Shown here: piece by piece, positions 44,056 to 55,255 of the stretch | Position numbering within the stretch: position 1 is the stretch's first letter | Layout of the letters: every line of letters starts with the position of its first letter | From: Agapetus fuscipes | Taxonomy: Eukaryota; Arthropoda; Insecta; Trichoptera; Glossosomatidae | Length of the DNA: 64,000 bases | Direction of reading: 5' to 3' | NCBI GenBank assembly: GCA_951799405.1 | Contig: CATOGX010000092.1 | Span: 31,117-95,116 of the forward strand | Position numbers and translations under genes: made by a program | The notes under the pieces: model-generated | Told to the model about the DNA's origin: nothing | Database searches by the model: none | What the model saw: the letters and a program-made list of their open reading frames with translations, nothing else

Positions 44056-44390
44056 AGGACTGCAGTGGTCGGACACCGCAGGGAGCAGCACCAAGACTTC
44101 TCTGTTATCCCGGAGTCCTCTGCACGTCCTACATGCCCAGGACTGCAGTGGTCGGACACCGCAGGGAGCAGCACCAAGGCTTCTCTGTTATCCCGGAGTC
44201 CTCTGCACGTCCTACATGCCCAGGACTGCAGTGGTCGGACACCGCAGGGAGCAGCACCAAGGCTTCTCTGTTATCCCGGAGTCCTCTGCACGTCCTACAT
44301 GCCCAGGACTGCAGTGGTCGGACACCGCAGGGAGCAGCACCAAGACTTCTCTGTTATCCCGGAGTCCTCTGCACGTCCTACATGCCCAGA
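44056..44390. repeat. 83-bp minisatellite (4 units)
   Basis: AGGACTGCAGTGGTCGGACA recurs at 44056, 44139, 44222 and 44305. The units are nearly identical (AAGACTTC/AAGGCTTC variants) and GC-rich. Frames are open in several registers, so no protein is called. Confidence 0.96.
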
Positions 44391-45028
44391 CCACTAAACA
44401 CTACTTACATAATAATAAATACGGTGTTATTCACACACTGAAAATCCATGGCTCAACTGCCATCTAACAAGATCTTTCTTTACAAAAAAAAAAGATAATC
44501 CATGGATCAGGTATAGATCAAATGTGTTGTGAATGACCCTATAAGTAATGAATTTGAGTCCTAACAATGGTTCAAGCTGAACCAGTAAATACAATTTCAA
44601 ATCTTAATTTCTAGGCTTGGCGCATTTGTCACCGCACATTACCCACCTTGTACGTTTGCCTGTGTGGGACGCTGACCTCTGCCCAGAGATATGGCTGCCA
44701 TTAAAAACAGGCAAACCCTTTGTTTACATGATAATTGTTCAACTTCATACCAACCTATCAGGCAAAGAACTTCATTAAAAGATTTTGTGGTACAAACATA
44801 TCCGTCTGGATTTGTAAATATTTGAGTTTATAAAATGGTGTTGAGTTGAGACTCAGCATGGCGGCTATTTTTATATTCCTGACTAACTCAGACAGCGAGA
44901 CTCCATGTTTATTTTAGGGGAAGCTGTGAGAAGTATGTCTGCAGTCTGGCTTGGTGTGGAAAGCTTCATATCAGCAGGGAGCCCACCAGGTGTGGTGAAT
45001 GGATGAGAATTCTTAGATCGTTTGATGG
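44391..45028. other. intergenic sequence
   Basis: No gene was recognised. Confidence 0.4.
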
Positions 45029-45283
45029 CAGGCCCTAGTCTAGTGGTGAACACTTCAGACTCATAACCGAAAGGTGGTGCGTTCAATTCCAGCAGTAGAG
45101 TACAAAAAAAACATCATTTCATTTTCACAAATGCTCTTCAATAGGTTGAACCGTTTATCTACTTTGAGCAAATACTAATAACAAAGGTTCATCCGGTCTT
45201 GATTTGATGATATGTATCAACGACCAAGCTTGCAGGGGGCTCTTGAGGTGTGATTCACACAAAAACAATGCTTTCACAATGAG
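45029..45283 (+). mobile_element. SINE family 1, full-length-like copy
   Basis: The tRNA-like head has CCTAGTCTAGTGG (A box) and GTTCAATTCC (B box). A diverged body follows, then the 3' end CGACCAAGCTTGCAGGGGGC and CTCTTGAGGTGTGATTCACAC. Confidence 0.75.
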
Positions 45284-45747
45284 CCAGCCTGAGACTCGGC
45301 TGCACATTTATTTTGCAAATCCTGATTTCTTTATCCACAAATTGTTTTATGTGGATTTTAATATTTTCGCCAGGAAGAAAGATGAAAGGATTGATAATAA
45401 TATGACTTCAACCAACTGGTACAAGTAAATTTAGGTTATTTTTTTAGTTGATTTTTTTGTAATTTACTAATTTTGTTATATTGATAAGCTGAAGTTCAAA
45501 TGTCACGAAATACATGTAAGTAGTGTAATCACCTATGTACTGATCATTTTGTTTCCATTTTCTATCATATTTTTTCCTGATATACATTCTGATACATCAT
45601 AATATTTCGTGATTTCACATAACTCATAAGTGAAAATTTTACCTACAAATGAAAAAACAAGTCTAGGTAATGTGTTTTGTAAAGTAGTAAATTTTCCACG
45701 CAATTAAATTAATATACTAAATTAATTAATTAAGGTTAAGTTGAGTG
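45284..45747. other. AT-rich intergenic sequence
   Basis: No gene was recognised. Confidence 0.4.
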
Positions 45748-46453
45748 TTAATTACAATTACCACTAAGACGGGCGAGGTAGGATTCCTTGCCTGACTAAT
45801 AATTACAATTACCACTAAGACGGGCGAGGTAGGATTCCTTGCCTGACTAATAATTACAATTACCACTAAGACGGGCGAGGTAGGATTCCTTGCCTGACTA
45901 ATAATTACAATTACCACTAAGACGGGCGAGGTAGGATTCCTTGCCTGACTAATAATTACAATTACCACTAAGACGGGCGAGGTAGGATTCCTTGCCTGAC
46001 TAATAATTACAATTACCACTAAGACGGGCGAGGTAGGATTCCTTGCCTGACTAATAATTACAATTACCACTAAGACGGGCGAGGTAGGATTCCTTGCCTG
46101 ACTAATAATTACAATTACCACTAAGACGGGCGAGGTAGGATTCCTTGCCTGACTAATAATTACAATTACCACTAAGACGGGCGAGGTAGGATTCCTTGCT
46201 TGACTAATAATTACAATTACCACTAAGACGGGCGAGGTAGGATTCCTTGCTTGACTAATAATTACAATTACCACTAAGACGGGCGAGGTAGGATTCCTTG
46301 CCTGACTAATAATTACAATTACCACTAAGACGGGCGAGGTAGGATTCCTTGCTTGACTAATAATTACAATTACCACTAAGACGGGCGAGGTAGGATTCCT
46401 TGCTTGACTAATAATTACAATTACCACTAAGACGGGCGAGGTAGGATTCCTTG
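45748..46453. repeat. 51-bp minisatellite (14 units)
   Basis: ATTACAATTACCACTAAGACGG..., GCGAGGTAGGATTCCTTGCC and TGACTAATA repeat every 51 bp from 45751. Only a C/T change (GCCTGAC/GCTTGAC) separates the units. The long minus-strand frame of RNPTSPVLVVIVIISQA repeats exists because 51 is divisible by 3. Confidence 0.98.
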
Positions 46454-46875
46454 TAATTAGATGCTTGGCGTGCGACAGCATAGAATGTGAGATTTTATTT
46501 CTGAGACTTTTAGTGATCGTAAAATCCGAATCAATAAAATATTGGCATGAATCTTTCATTGTTTGATTTCAGTATCTACTATCAATCCTACGCACTTCTG
46601 TATCACATGACCTCACGGTGTTGGGTGAATTTGCTACATCGATACTAATTTAATAAAAATATTTTATTGCAAGAGATGAACAGGACTGGTTAGAAGTTAT
46701 GGTAATTAATATTTCAATTCGAAAATCCATACAAAATGCAGTTCATAAGAATTAGTTATTTAGGCCATAGTAATATTTGACTGGCTCCTACTTGCTTGCG
46801 TCGCATGCCAGAGGGCTAGGTTAAATCCCCACCAAGGGTGCTAGAAACGATTTCCCATTTTGTTGTTTATTTCTA
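46454..46875. other. intergenic sequence ending in a SINE family 2 scrap
   Basis: 46785-46875 contains GGCTAGGTTAAATCCCC and ACGATTTCCCATTTTG, a diverged family 2 SINE cut by the next RTE fragment. No gene is seen. Confidence 0.5.
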
Positions 46876-47127
46876 ATATAATCTAAATTGCAAATATATA
46901 TTACATTTAAGATTTATAGTACACGCATTCTCACAAGTAGACACATGTATAAGTTAGCACTTACATGTGCCTCATGTGAACTTAACAACATAAAAACCCA
47001 TTTTCAAATGGACATAAGCCCTGCAACTCTTGCCGACCTTTCATGAAACAGGGGTGACATTGGTAAAGAGAAACATTTTTTACAGTATGGGTGGTCGGCC
47101 TCATACCAACCTACAAGTCAAGGAACC
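46876..47127 (-). mobile_element. RTE-like 3' end fragment
   Basis: TAATCTAAATTGCAAATATATA through CCAACCTACAAGTCAAGGAAC on the plus strand is a full-length reverse copy of the family's 3' end, sitting within a family 2 SINE. Confidence 0.88.
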
Positions 47128-47139
47128 AACTGAAAAAAT

Positions 47140-47400
47140 TACCTACAAGGCTTACTCAGCCTTCACAATAAATGAGAACCAGGACCCCTACGACCCAAAG
47201 CGAAATGGTCGTGGTAAAGCCGGCCCCCTTACCTGTTTTCGTGGTAAAGCCGGCCCCCTTACCTGTGTTCGTGGTAAAGCCGGCCCCCTTACCTGTGTTC
47301 GTGGTAAAGCCGGCCCCCTTACCTGTGTTCGTGGTAAAGCCGGCCCCCTTACCTGTGAAAATAGATTCCACACGTCACATGCGAAACCTGCGGGGACAGC
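47140..47400 (+). mobile_element. SINE family 2, 3' part with internal 30-bp expansion
   Basis: AAGGCTTACTCAGCCTTCAC and AATGAGAACCAGGACCCCTA match the SINE body. The following GGTAAAGCCGGCCCCCTTAC module, single in the copy at 23.2 kb, is repeated five times at 30-bp spacing (47211 to about 47356). CACACGTCACATGCG ends the SINE body. Confidence 0.85.
47211..47356. repeat. 30-bp minisatellite within a SINE (5 units)
   Basis: GTGGTAAAGCCGGCCCCCTT occurs at 47211, 47241, 47271, 47301 and 47331. Open frames on both strands are artefacts. Confidence 0.96.
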
Positions 47401-48600
47401 GCAGGCAGAAGTAGTAGTGTATTGTTTATTGACTATTAAAAATACTTAGGTAACTTTATTAAACTATATTTTAGTAATTATTATAAACACTTATAGATAT
47501 GACGAGTATTACTTTTACGTTACAACGCTCGCCTGCTCATGTCTCTAGTCCGAATGCCCCTGCTTCGTGCTGGTCTTACTTTAGGTATTAATTAATGTAA
47601 TAATAGATATTAACTATTACCTACTTACAATACAAGTAGTATATGTGTAGCATAGTTGCGTTTGCTTACATACTTCAAAAGTTGCCCGAAAATATTGTGA
47701 AAATCTGTACCTGAAGTATATAATTCCGTTAGCGTTTTACCAAAACTGTGTGGAAAGTAGAACGCTCACCAGAGGCGATGCTTTAGTTTCCACACACTTG
47801 TTCTGTAAAGCGCCGCGGGAAGTTGGGTGGCTGGAGGAGTGCATGAAGCTCATAATGCAGCTTCCTGCTAGGAAAGTAAGCAACGCGTGTTTACATTTCC
47901 CACAAGTTATTGATTTGCCGACACGTCATGAGGCGATTACACATCGAAGGTCAAAAAGAAAAAGGGCATAAGCGACGTTTCGGTCGAAAATGAGCTATGA
48001 ATGCTTTCCTATTTAAAATTTTCCGCTCTTTCGCGCTAACTCCCAGAAAACTGCTGCGTTTCGATGTATGGTTTTGGTGTAACCGACAAAAAAAATGCCT
48101 TTTTTGTCCTAAAAGCGCTTGTGGATTAAAACCTTGTAAAACAATGTAAAATTACATTAAAAGAGATGCCAATAAATGTCTTTTTTTCTAGAGCTATTTT
48201 GATTTTAACGATATGATAAAAAGTAAAAAAAGTTGTGTCCATTTTTCTGCACTCTCAAACTTTGTAATACAAAAACAATTTAGTTGTTGTCGCTTATTCC
48301 CCCATATCCTTTTAACCGTCGATATGTGATTCGGAATCAGAGCCCACAATGTTCGGAGCATAAAATGAGCCGTGTTCTGCAAGTTTTTTTTTTTTTTTTT
48401 TTTTCTTCTTTTGGCATCTCACCCTGAAGGATGTTACAGCCGTGGATTCATCTGTTAGTTGCAGGAATGTTTAAGAATTAATTTTTAACTTATTTGTGTT
48501 AATTTTAGATTTTTATACAGTTTTTAAGAATTGATTTGAACAAAATACTATTAATTTTAGAGGAATTAAGTTCTGCAAGTTCCACCGCGCCTAAATATTA
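47401..48600. other. intergenic sequence
   Basis: It includes a T run of about 21 at 48384-48404. The scrap GTGTAGCATAGTTGCGTTTG near 47645 matches the end of SINE family 2. A 73-codon frame at 47750-47971 shows no domain and is not called. Confidence 0.4.
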
Positions 48601-48601
48601 T

Positions 48602-48845
48602 GTACATCACTACCAGGGCCGCACTCAGCGCTCACTAGCAGGGAGATTATCCGGACACCATTATACCTCAACATAATAATATCATGTCCTCTCCATGTAT
48701 CACCACGGCCACACTGTGGTAGGTACATCACTACCAGGGCCGCACTCAGCGCTCACTAGCAGGGAGATTATCCGGACACCATTATACCTCAACATAATAA
48801 TATCATGTCCTCTCCATGTATCACCACGGCCACACTGTGGTAGGT
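48602..48845. repeat. 121-bp tandem duplication
   Basis: GTACATCACTACCAGGGCCG recurs at 48602 and 48723. The two units are practically identical, indicating a recent duplication. It includes GGACACCATTATACCTCAAC and CACGGCCACACTGTGG. Confidence 0.95.
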
Positions 48846-49204
48846 ACAGCAGCGTTATTGAGGTTCAGTGTCGCGGCTATTTTTAGTGCTTGCCATCGGA
48901 GTGTCTACTGCGAGTTGATGCTTATATTTCTATGAACAAGACACGATTGACAAGTTAGCAAAATAAAAAAACTAAAACCATCCATCGAAATTACTTCATT
49001 ATGGATAACAAATTCTCGATATACATCAAAGTAAAAATGCGAAAAATCTTGATATTTTTACTCCGCACACTTACCATAGACTAAAAGTTGTGACATCAAA
49101 CGACTAATATAATATGTAAAATAGAACTAATTTTAAGTGGAGGAAATCCTGGATTCAGCAAAAGCCCATCCAGGGTTTCCGAGTTCATGATGACCTATAT
49201 CTAT
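48846..49204. other. AT-rich intergenic sequence
   Basis: No gene was recognised. Confidence 0.4.
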
Positions 49205-49432
49205 AGGTAATCAAAGTTGTAAAGATATACTAACATTTACATCATATTAAATGCACGCTCACAAGCACGTGTGAGTTCGCGCTTACACATGCTGTATTTG
49301 TACCTACAAATTAAAATCCAAACCTTGCAATTTGTGCCGACCTTCATGGAAACAGGGGTGAAATTGGCGAAGTGAACCATTTTTACAGCATTGATGGTCA
49401 GCCTCATACCACCCTATAAGTCAAGGAATAGA
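49205..49432 (-). mobile_element. RTE-like 3' end fragment
   Basis: AATCAAAGTTGTAAAGATATAC through CACCCTATAAGTCAAGGAAT on the plus strand is a diverged reverse copy. Confidence 0.82.
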
Positions 49433-50633
49433 TGATGGTGAATATAATGCTGCCTTGATTTTTTTATCCTTTTGTGTTTACCTCAATTAGCCTCGGAAGA
49501 TGAACGGATAAAGTCCAATAGCGCTTCTAGGCAATTTAGCTCAAAAATGTATGTTTCACAAAAAGTTATTTTTAATTAACCCTAAAATTGAGTGTAGAAT
49601 GCCATGAGGAAACACGTAGGTACTGTCCAATTCACTCATTTCATAATATCACATATTGCATGGCGGCTCCACTAGTTTCGGATTTCCCTCCTTACATGAC
49701 AATAGTAATTTCCAAACCTGTTTCCGCGCACATCTCGTCACTCCCACAACAGTGGCTAAACGTGAAATCTGGGAAATGTTCTTACGTAGAAGAAATCATG
49801 CGTCACCACCATTACATAGGTATACGCAGATTTTTATTACCAAATCTTATTCTTCATTTCCCCTGAAAAAAGCGAATATTATAAGTCAACTTGCCTTAAA
49901 TGTCTCAAAGCAATAAATTTATTTTTAGATTTGAATGACTTAGCCATTGGCGTGTCTTTAGTTGTCCTGAATCCTGCTACAGGAAAACAAACAGAACTGC
50001 CTACAGACTGCCTACTCACTGCTTGTAAACTCCTCACCGTGAGATCGTCAGCCCTCACGCTCCTCATTATGTCTTATTTAACCCATTTACGTAAAATCCG
50101 CACATAAATTAGCTTAGACATTATTGTCACATCACTCAGCCGGGTCGCTAGGGAAAAAGCTAACAAATGCTGCTGCTAGATATACACATGTGTCCTTATA
50201 TCCATCAAGTGTACTTACGTATTACTTTGGTAGGGATTTGTGTATCTGTAAATGTATAAATGAGATCCACCCTCGTAGACCCCCATCTACATCTCACACT
50301 CTCAATTGCTATTTTCATAGACCCACTTTTTCTTATTTTTGTGTCCTGTCAGCTCCCCCCGACGTTAATTGTATCTTGGTCCTGGGTTGCTCTGGAAAGT
50401 TCATCCAGTGATCTCAGTCCCGTCGAGTCCCGATGTTTCTCTACCAGGAAATTCTTCTTCTCCCAGCCTTTCGCTGACCTTATATTTTTCCTTTAATGAT
50501 CAGGCGCAACAATGTGTACTTTTCCTCTCTTGGTACCTCTGGACCTTGACCTTGACACCCCATCATCTCAAATTTGGCCCACTTTGTGAATCGCTACTCT
50601 AGACCATGATCTGCAAGCTTCCATGCAGGGGTA
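49433..50633. other. intergenic sequence
   Basis: Several short frames overlap in different registers. None shows a domain or splice structure that would support a gene. Confidence 0.4.
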
Positions 50634-50641
50634 CACATACT

Positions 50642-51264
50642 CAAGGGCAGATTTAGGGGGGGGGGGGGGGCACAGGGGCACGTGCCCCCCCCCAGGACGG
50701 TTGTGCTAGGACAGTTTCAAAAGTTGTTGTCACATAACTTCAGCGATGAAGATATAGAGGATGTTTTGCAAGGCGCTGAAGTATATAAGCAAGACCTTCC
50801 TTGTTTTTTAGCTTTGTAAGAAGAGCTAAAAATTTTGCAACAGATGAGAGAAAATATCCCAAAGTCTCCAGCAGATGCCTTCAAAAGTGCAACGGTGCTG
50901 CCGAATATTAGAACTCTTTGTCAATTGCTCGTTTCCTGTTACTACTAGCACTGCCGAGCGATCTTTCTCCACCTTACATCTTCGCAGCAGGACGACAGAA
51001 GAGCGCTTGAATGGACTGGCTTTAATGCATATATCCATCAAGACATTGCGACAAAAATAAACGCTAATGAAGTGCTGGATATAAATAGCAGGAAACATAA
51101 AAGAAAACTGACTTTGTTAAACATGTAATTTTTCTATTGTATTCATACTTAAGTAAACTTTTCTATAAATACTACAAGTTTATTTGAACAGTAGTTATTG
51201 TTGATTATTTTTGCCCGTCTGCCCCTTGTGCCCCTCCCAGAAAAATATCCTGAATCCGCCCTTG
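50642..51264 (+). mobile_element. internally deleted hAT transposon (623 bp)
   Basis: A perfect 8-bp target duplication CACATACT (50634-50641 and 51265-51272) flanks inverted termini CAAGGGCAGATTTAGG and CCTGAATCCGCCCTTG. The left end also has a 14-base G run and GGGGCACGTGCCCC. The interior retains the last part of a transposase gene. The missing internal coding region makes it non-autonomous. Confidence 0.93.
50830..51060 (+). pseudogene. hAT transposase C-terminal dimerisation domain fragment
   Basis: PVTTSTAERSFSTLHLRSRTT and ERLNGLALMHI match the conserved C-terminal dimerisation region of hAT transposases (related to the ZMYM1/zinc-finger-MYM-like group). The preceding hydrophobic block (NIRTLCQLLV) is in another frame, so at least one frameshift is present. 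The rest of the transposase, including the catalytic residues, is deleted. Confidence 0.85.
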
Positions 51265-51457
51265 CACATACTTTAACATGAATATTCCAGTATGACTGAT
51301 AGTAAACAGCAGAGGCGCCCTGTTCACTCCCTGTTGCGATTAAGAGAATCGTATTTTTAGATTTTGGCACATGCTTCGTTTATCTGTGTTGGTTTTCCTC
51401 GTAGAATGTAGAGTCTCGCTTACACATAATAATTCTGTCTAACATGTTTCGCGTCTT

Positions 51458-51658
51458 TTACGATCTAACCGCCTGGGTTGTCTGGTTCTGGCATTCCCTG
51501 CTCACATTTACGATCTAACCGCCTGGGTTGTCTGGTTCTGGCATTCCCTGCTCACATTTACGATCTAACCGCCTGGGTTGTCTGGTTCTGGCATTCCCTG
51601 CTCACATTTACGATCTAACCGCCTGGGTTGTCTGGTTCTGGCATTCCCTGCTCACATT
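51458..51658. repeat. 50-bp minisatellite (4 units)
   Basis: CGATCTAACCGCCTGGGTTG recurs at 51461, 51511, 51561 and 51611 with essentially no differences. Confidence 0.96.
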
Positions 51659-51827
51659 TCCAAGCTACTCCTCTTTGGGGAAGGTGATACTGTTTTCATT
51701 CTCGAGACATGTTCAGCTTCGTTATGAGAATTTGAATTTAAATTTTCTTTATAATTAACATTTAAAAAGAAACTTAAGTTTTCTTAAAATTTTCACACCC
51801 TCTGCTTGGTCATATGATTGCAAATCT

Positions 51828-52075
51828 ATAATCTAAATTGCAAAGATATATTGACATTAAAGGCTCTTATTTAATTCATGCCCACAAGCAGGCACATGTT
51901 CACGCTTACACATGATGTACCTACGTGTACTTACAAAATAAACCAAACCTCACTTAGACATTAATCTTACAACTCTTGATGCCTTGCCCTGAAACCGGGG
52001 TATTGGCAAAGTGAACTTAGTTTTTACTCTTACTTAGAGATTGCCTCCATACCAACCTATAAGTCAAGGTACCCC
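51828..52075 (-). mobile_element. RTE-like 3' end fragment
   Basis: TAATCTAAATTGCAAAGATATA through CCAACCTATAAGTCAAGG on the plus strand is a full-length but diverged reverse copy. Confidence 0.85.
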
Positions 52076-52942
52076 TTTTATAATGGACATCGAACGGACG
52101 TTCCAAATTTGTTTTTTTCTCGGTGTGCTAAGGCTTTATGTCTACAATAAGAACCAGTAATGAAATGTTAGTAGACCAATTCTGTAGCATGCCAGCTATG
52201 TGGCGTCACATGTTTTTGTATGTGTTAAATGTGCGGTCTCCATCATACGTTTTCGTATTCCATGGCAGGTTTTTATTTTTATTCAAGTTTCCATCCTTCA
52301 TGTGTAAGCGCTAACTTACCCGCGTGTGTATGTGGGTGTGCATTATTTAATTATTAAAATATCTTCTCAGGATTAAACATACTTACTTTATTTGATTATT
52401 TACCTTCTTTATCTTACTATAAAATAATGATATTATTTCACTTTTCTTTTTTTCAGGTTGCTAATTAAACTTCAACTAGTCAAAACAAGAAGAAATACAA
52501 ATAAAATTAAATACAGCCAAATACTTATATTGAATTTACATGAACTATTATTAACTTAAAAAATATTTTGAAGTAAGCACTAACTTAAAAATAAAATAAT
52601 TGGCTTTCAAAAAAAAATTGTACCTACTGAAAAATAGTCGGTACCAGTGCCGTAGTCAAAGCTTAAAAAAAAAAATTGTGAGATTAATATTGTGATTAAT
52701 AAGTCTTAGACTTTGAAAACAACTGTGAAATACTACGAAAATAAAACAAAGATAAGTATTTGTATCGTAAAAGAGATCTTATTAAATTAAAGGCCAAACA
52801 TAGGGTACCCACCTAAAAATAAAAATTAAGGAAAATATATTTTTTTATACATTTAATTCCTACATGTGGAAAAGAATAATCTAATAAAAGTAATCTAAAG
52901 GTAAAATAAGTAAATAAAAAGAAGGATTTATCTGACGTCATC
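52076..52942. other. AT-rich sequence upstream of a probable exon
   Basis: A diverged plus-strand RTE scrap (TCATGTGTAAGCGCTAACTT) lies at about 52265-52375. The remainder is presumably 5' UTR or promoter of the exon at 52943, but no core element is clear. Confidence 0.4.
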
Positions 52943-53191
52943 ATGAGTTCATTGAAAGGATACGCCAGGAACTACGGTCAGCATGGCATGGGCTGGCAGC
53001 GCGTCGTGGCAGCCGCCAGGAAGAGAGGAGCTTCTCGTGGTGGACTGTATCCCAGCCTGTCCGAGGAGTACACGCCGCTGTACCCAAGTCTCCCTAGCGA
53101 GGATGACGCGGAGGTCATGCCTGTGGAAGACGAAGAGAGCTGCGAAGTCATCGAGGAGGTCTGCCAGTCGGTCAAGATCGGGAAGGATGAG
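52943..53191 (+). CDS. probable first coding exon of an unrecognised gene (83 codons)
   Basis: The exon starts ATG after GACGTCATC and is distinctly GC-richer than its flanks. It encodes a basic start (MSSLKGYARNYGQHGMGWQRVVAAARKRG), then YPSLSEEYTPLYPSL, then an acidic stretch (EDDAEVMPVEDEESCEVIEEV). It ends exactly at a consensus donor GAG|GTGAGT (53189-53197) in phase 0. Reading on gives only a few residues before a stop inside the presumed intron. The composition suggests a soluble cytoplasmic N-terminus rather than a signal peptide. No continuing exon was recognised downstream, which is filled with repeats. The gene may extend past the window, and the function is unknown. Confidence 0.6.
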
Positions 53192-53198
53192 GTGAGTA
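53189..53198 (+). promoter_or_regulatory. splice donor GAG|GTGAGT
   Basis: It matches the metazoan donor consensus at every key position and lies at the end of the only GC-rich open stretch in this area. Confidence 0.6.
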
Positions 53199-53206
53199 GG
53201 TTTTAA

Positions 53207-53614
53207 TATACATAATTTATTTGTTGCGACAGCTTAACTATAACCTCATCAGAATGAGTTCAAAAAATATAGAAGAATCATCTTTGAAAAAATAATAGAT
53301 AGTGGTTGTAGGAAAGTGTGAAGCTCGCATAATATTGGCTACAGACCTGCGTTGGGAATCTAGCTTACGGCACCGATGCATCTCATATATATGGCTCACC
53401 TGGCAACCGGACCACAGAGCTGTCTAACACAGACCTGTTTAACGTACGGCCCGCGACGACATCAATAGATACTAGGGGCGTTGCCCCTGGCTGCTACGCA
53501 GCCCAACCCCTTAACATTTGGTGAATGTGTATATTGCGCAAAGTTTCCTCGCGTTAAAATTCGGAAAACATGTAAAATAAAAACATGCAGCCTTTGAAAA
53601 AGAAAATCGACCAC
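53207..53614. other. start of a presumed intron
   Basis: No repeat or gene was recognised, apart from a GGGGCGTTGCCCCTGG palindrome-like spot near 53474. Confidence 0.4.
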
Positions 53615-53828
53615 CCATTCTTTAAAATATGGTTCACTTTGCAGATTTCAGCTGTGTTTCAGGGAAGGTTGGCAAGAGTTGCAGGGCTTTTGTTCATTTG
53701 AGATTGGGTTTTTATATTGTAAGTCAACATGCATTATGTGTAAGCGCGAACTTATAAATGTCTGCTTGTGGAAATGCATTTAATATGAATCTCAAATGGT
53801 ATGTATCTTTGCAACTTAGATTATAGAA
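53615..53828 (+). mobile_element. RTE-like 3' end copy preceding the array
   Basis: It begins CACCCATTCTTTAAAATATGG and ends ATCTTTGCAACTTAGATTATAG. It is more diverged than the tandem units that follow. Confidence 0.85.
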
Positions 53829-53840
53829 CTAAACAAAATA

Positions 53841-55255
53841 ATTTCCTTGACTTATAGGTTAGTATGTGGCTGACCACCCATACTGTAAGAAATGGTTCAC
53901 CATACAAATTTCATCTCTTTTTGAGGATAAGTCGGCAAGAGTTGCAGGGCTTATGTTCATTTGAGATTAGGTTTTTATGTTGTAAGTCCACATGGGGCAT
54001 TTGTAAGCGCGAACTTATACCTGTCTGCTTGTGGGAATGCATTTAATATGAATCTCAAATGGTATGTATCATTGCAACTTAGATTATAGAACTAAACAAA
54101 ATAATTTCCTTGACTAATAGGTTAGTATGTTGCTGACCACCCAAACTGTAAGCAATGGTTCACCATGCAAATTTTATCTCTGTTTGAGGAAAAGTCGGCA
54201 AGAGTTGCAGGGCTTATGTTCATTTGAAATTAGGTTTTTATGTTGTAAGTCCACATGGGGCATTTGTAAGCGCGAACTTATACCTGTCTGCTTGTGGGAA
54301 TGCATTTAATATGAATCTCAAATGGTATGTATCTATGCAACTTAGATTATAGAACTTAACAAAATAATTTCCTTGACTTATAGCCTTATAGGTTAGTCTG
54401 GGCTGACCACCCATACTGTAAGAATGGTTTACCATGAAAATGGGGCATTTGTAAGCGCGAACTTGTACCTGTCTGCTTGTGGGAATGCATTTAATATGAA
54501 TCTCAAATGGTATGTATCTATGCAACTTAGATTATAGAACTTAACAAAATAATTTCCTTGACTTATAGCCTTATAGGTTAGTCTGGGCTGACCACCCATA
54601 CTGTAAGAATGGTTTACCATGAAAATGGGGCATTTGTAAGCGCGAACTTGTACCTGTCTGCTTGTGGGAATGCATTTAATATGAATCTCAAATGGTATGT
54701 ATCTTTGCAACTTAGATTATAGAACTAAACAAAATAATTTCCTTGACTAAAAGGTTAGTATGTGGCTGACCACCCATACTGTAAGCAATGGTTCACCATG
54801 CAAATTTTATCTCTGTTTGAGGAAAAGTCGGCAAGAGTTGCAGGGCTTATGTTCATTTGAGATTAGTTTTTTATTTAGTAAGTCCACATGGGGCATTTGT
54901 AAGCGCGAATTTTTTACCTGTCTGCGTGTGGGAATGCATTTAATATGAATCTCAAATGGTATGTATCTTTGCAACTTGGATTATGTAAAGAAATACACAA
55001 AATAATTTCGTTGACTTATAGGTTGGTATGAGGCTGACCACCCATACTTTAAAAAATGGTTTACTTTGCAAATTTCACCTTTGTTTCAGGGAAGGTTGGC
55101 AAGAGTTGCAGGGCTTATGTTCATTTGGAATGGGTTGTTATGTTGTAAGTACACATGCAGCATATGTAAGCGCGAACTTATACATGTCTGCTTGTAAGAA
55201 TGCATGTAATATGAATCTCAAATGTTATATATCTTTGCAACTTAGATTACAGATT
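53841..55255 (+). repeat. tandem array made of RTE 3' ends (6 units)
   Basis: The ATTTCCTTGACT junction recurs at 53841, 54103, 54367, 54552, 54737 and 55005, giving unit steps of 262, 264, 185, 185 and 268 bp. Long units contain the whole RTE 3' end; the two 185-bp units share the same internal deletion (after GGTTTACCATGAAAATGGGG). Each unit ends AACTTAGATTATAGAACTAAAC, which joins it to the next, so this is tandem duplication and not repeated insertion. Confidence 0.93.

Noticed and set aside
43814..44467. Frames of 110-217 codons over the 83-bp repeat
   Set aside because: They overlap in different frames of a GC-rich minisatellite and run into an RTE fragment.
45748..46453. Possible CRISPR array because of regular spacing
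   Set aside because: The whole 51-bp period is repeated with no unique spacers and no cas genes; the genome is eukaryotic.
45726..46559. 277-codon repetitive frame (RNPTSPVLVVIVIISQA)
   Set aside because: It is a product of the 51-bp minisatellite; no start context, domain or unique sequence.
47750..47971. 73-codon basic-ended frame
   Set aside because: No domain or supporting signals; flanked by SINE scraps.
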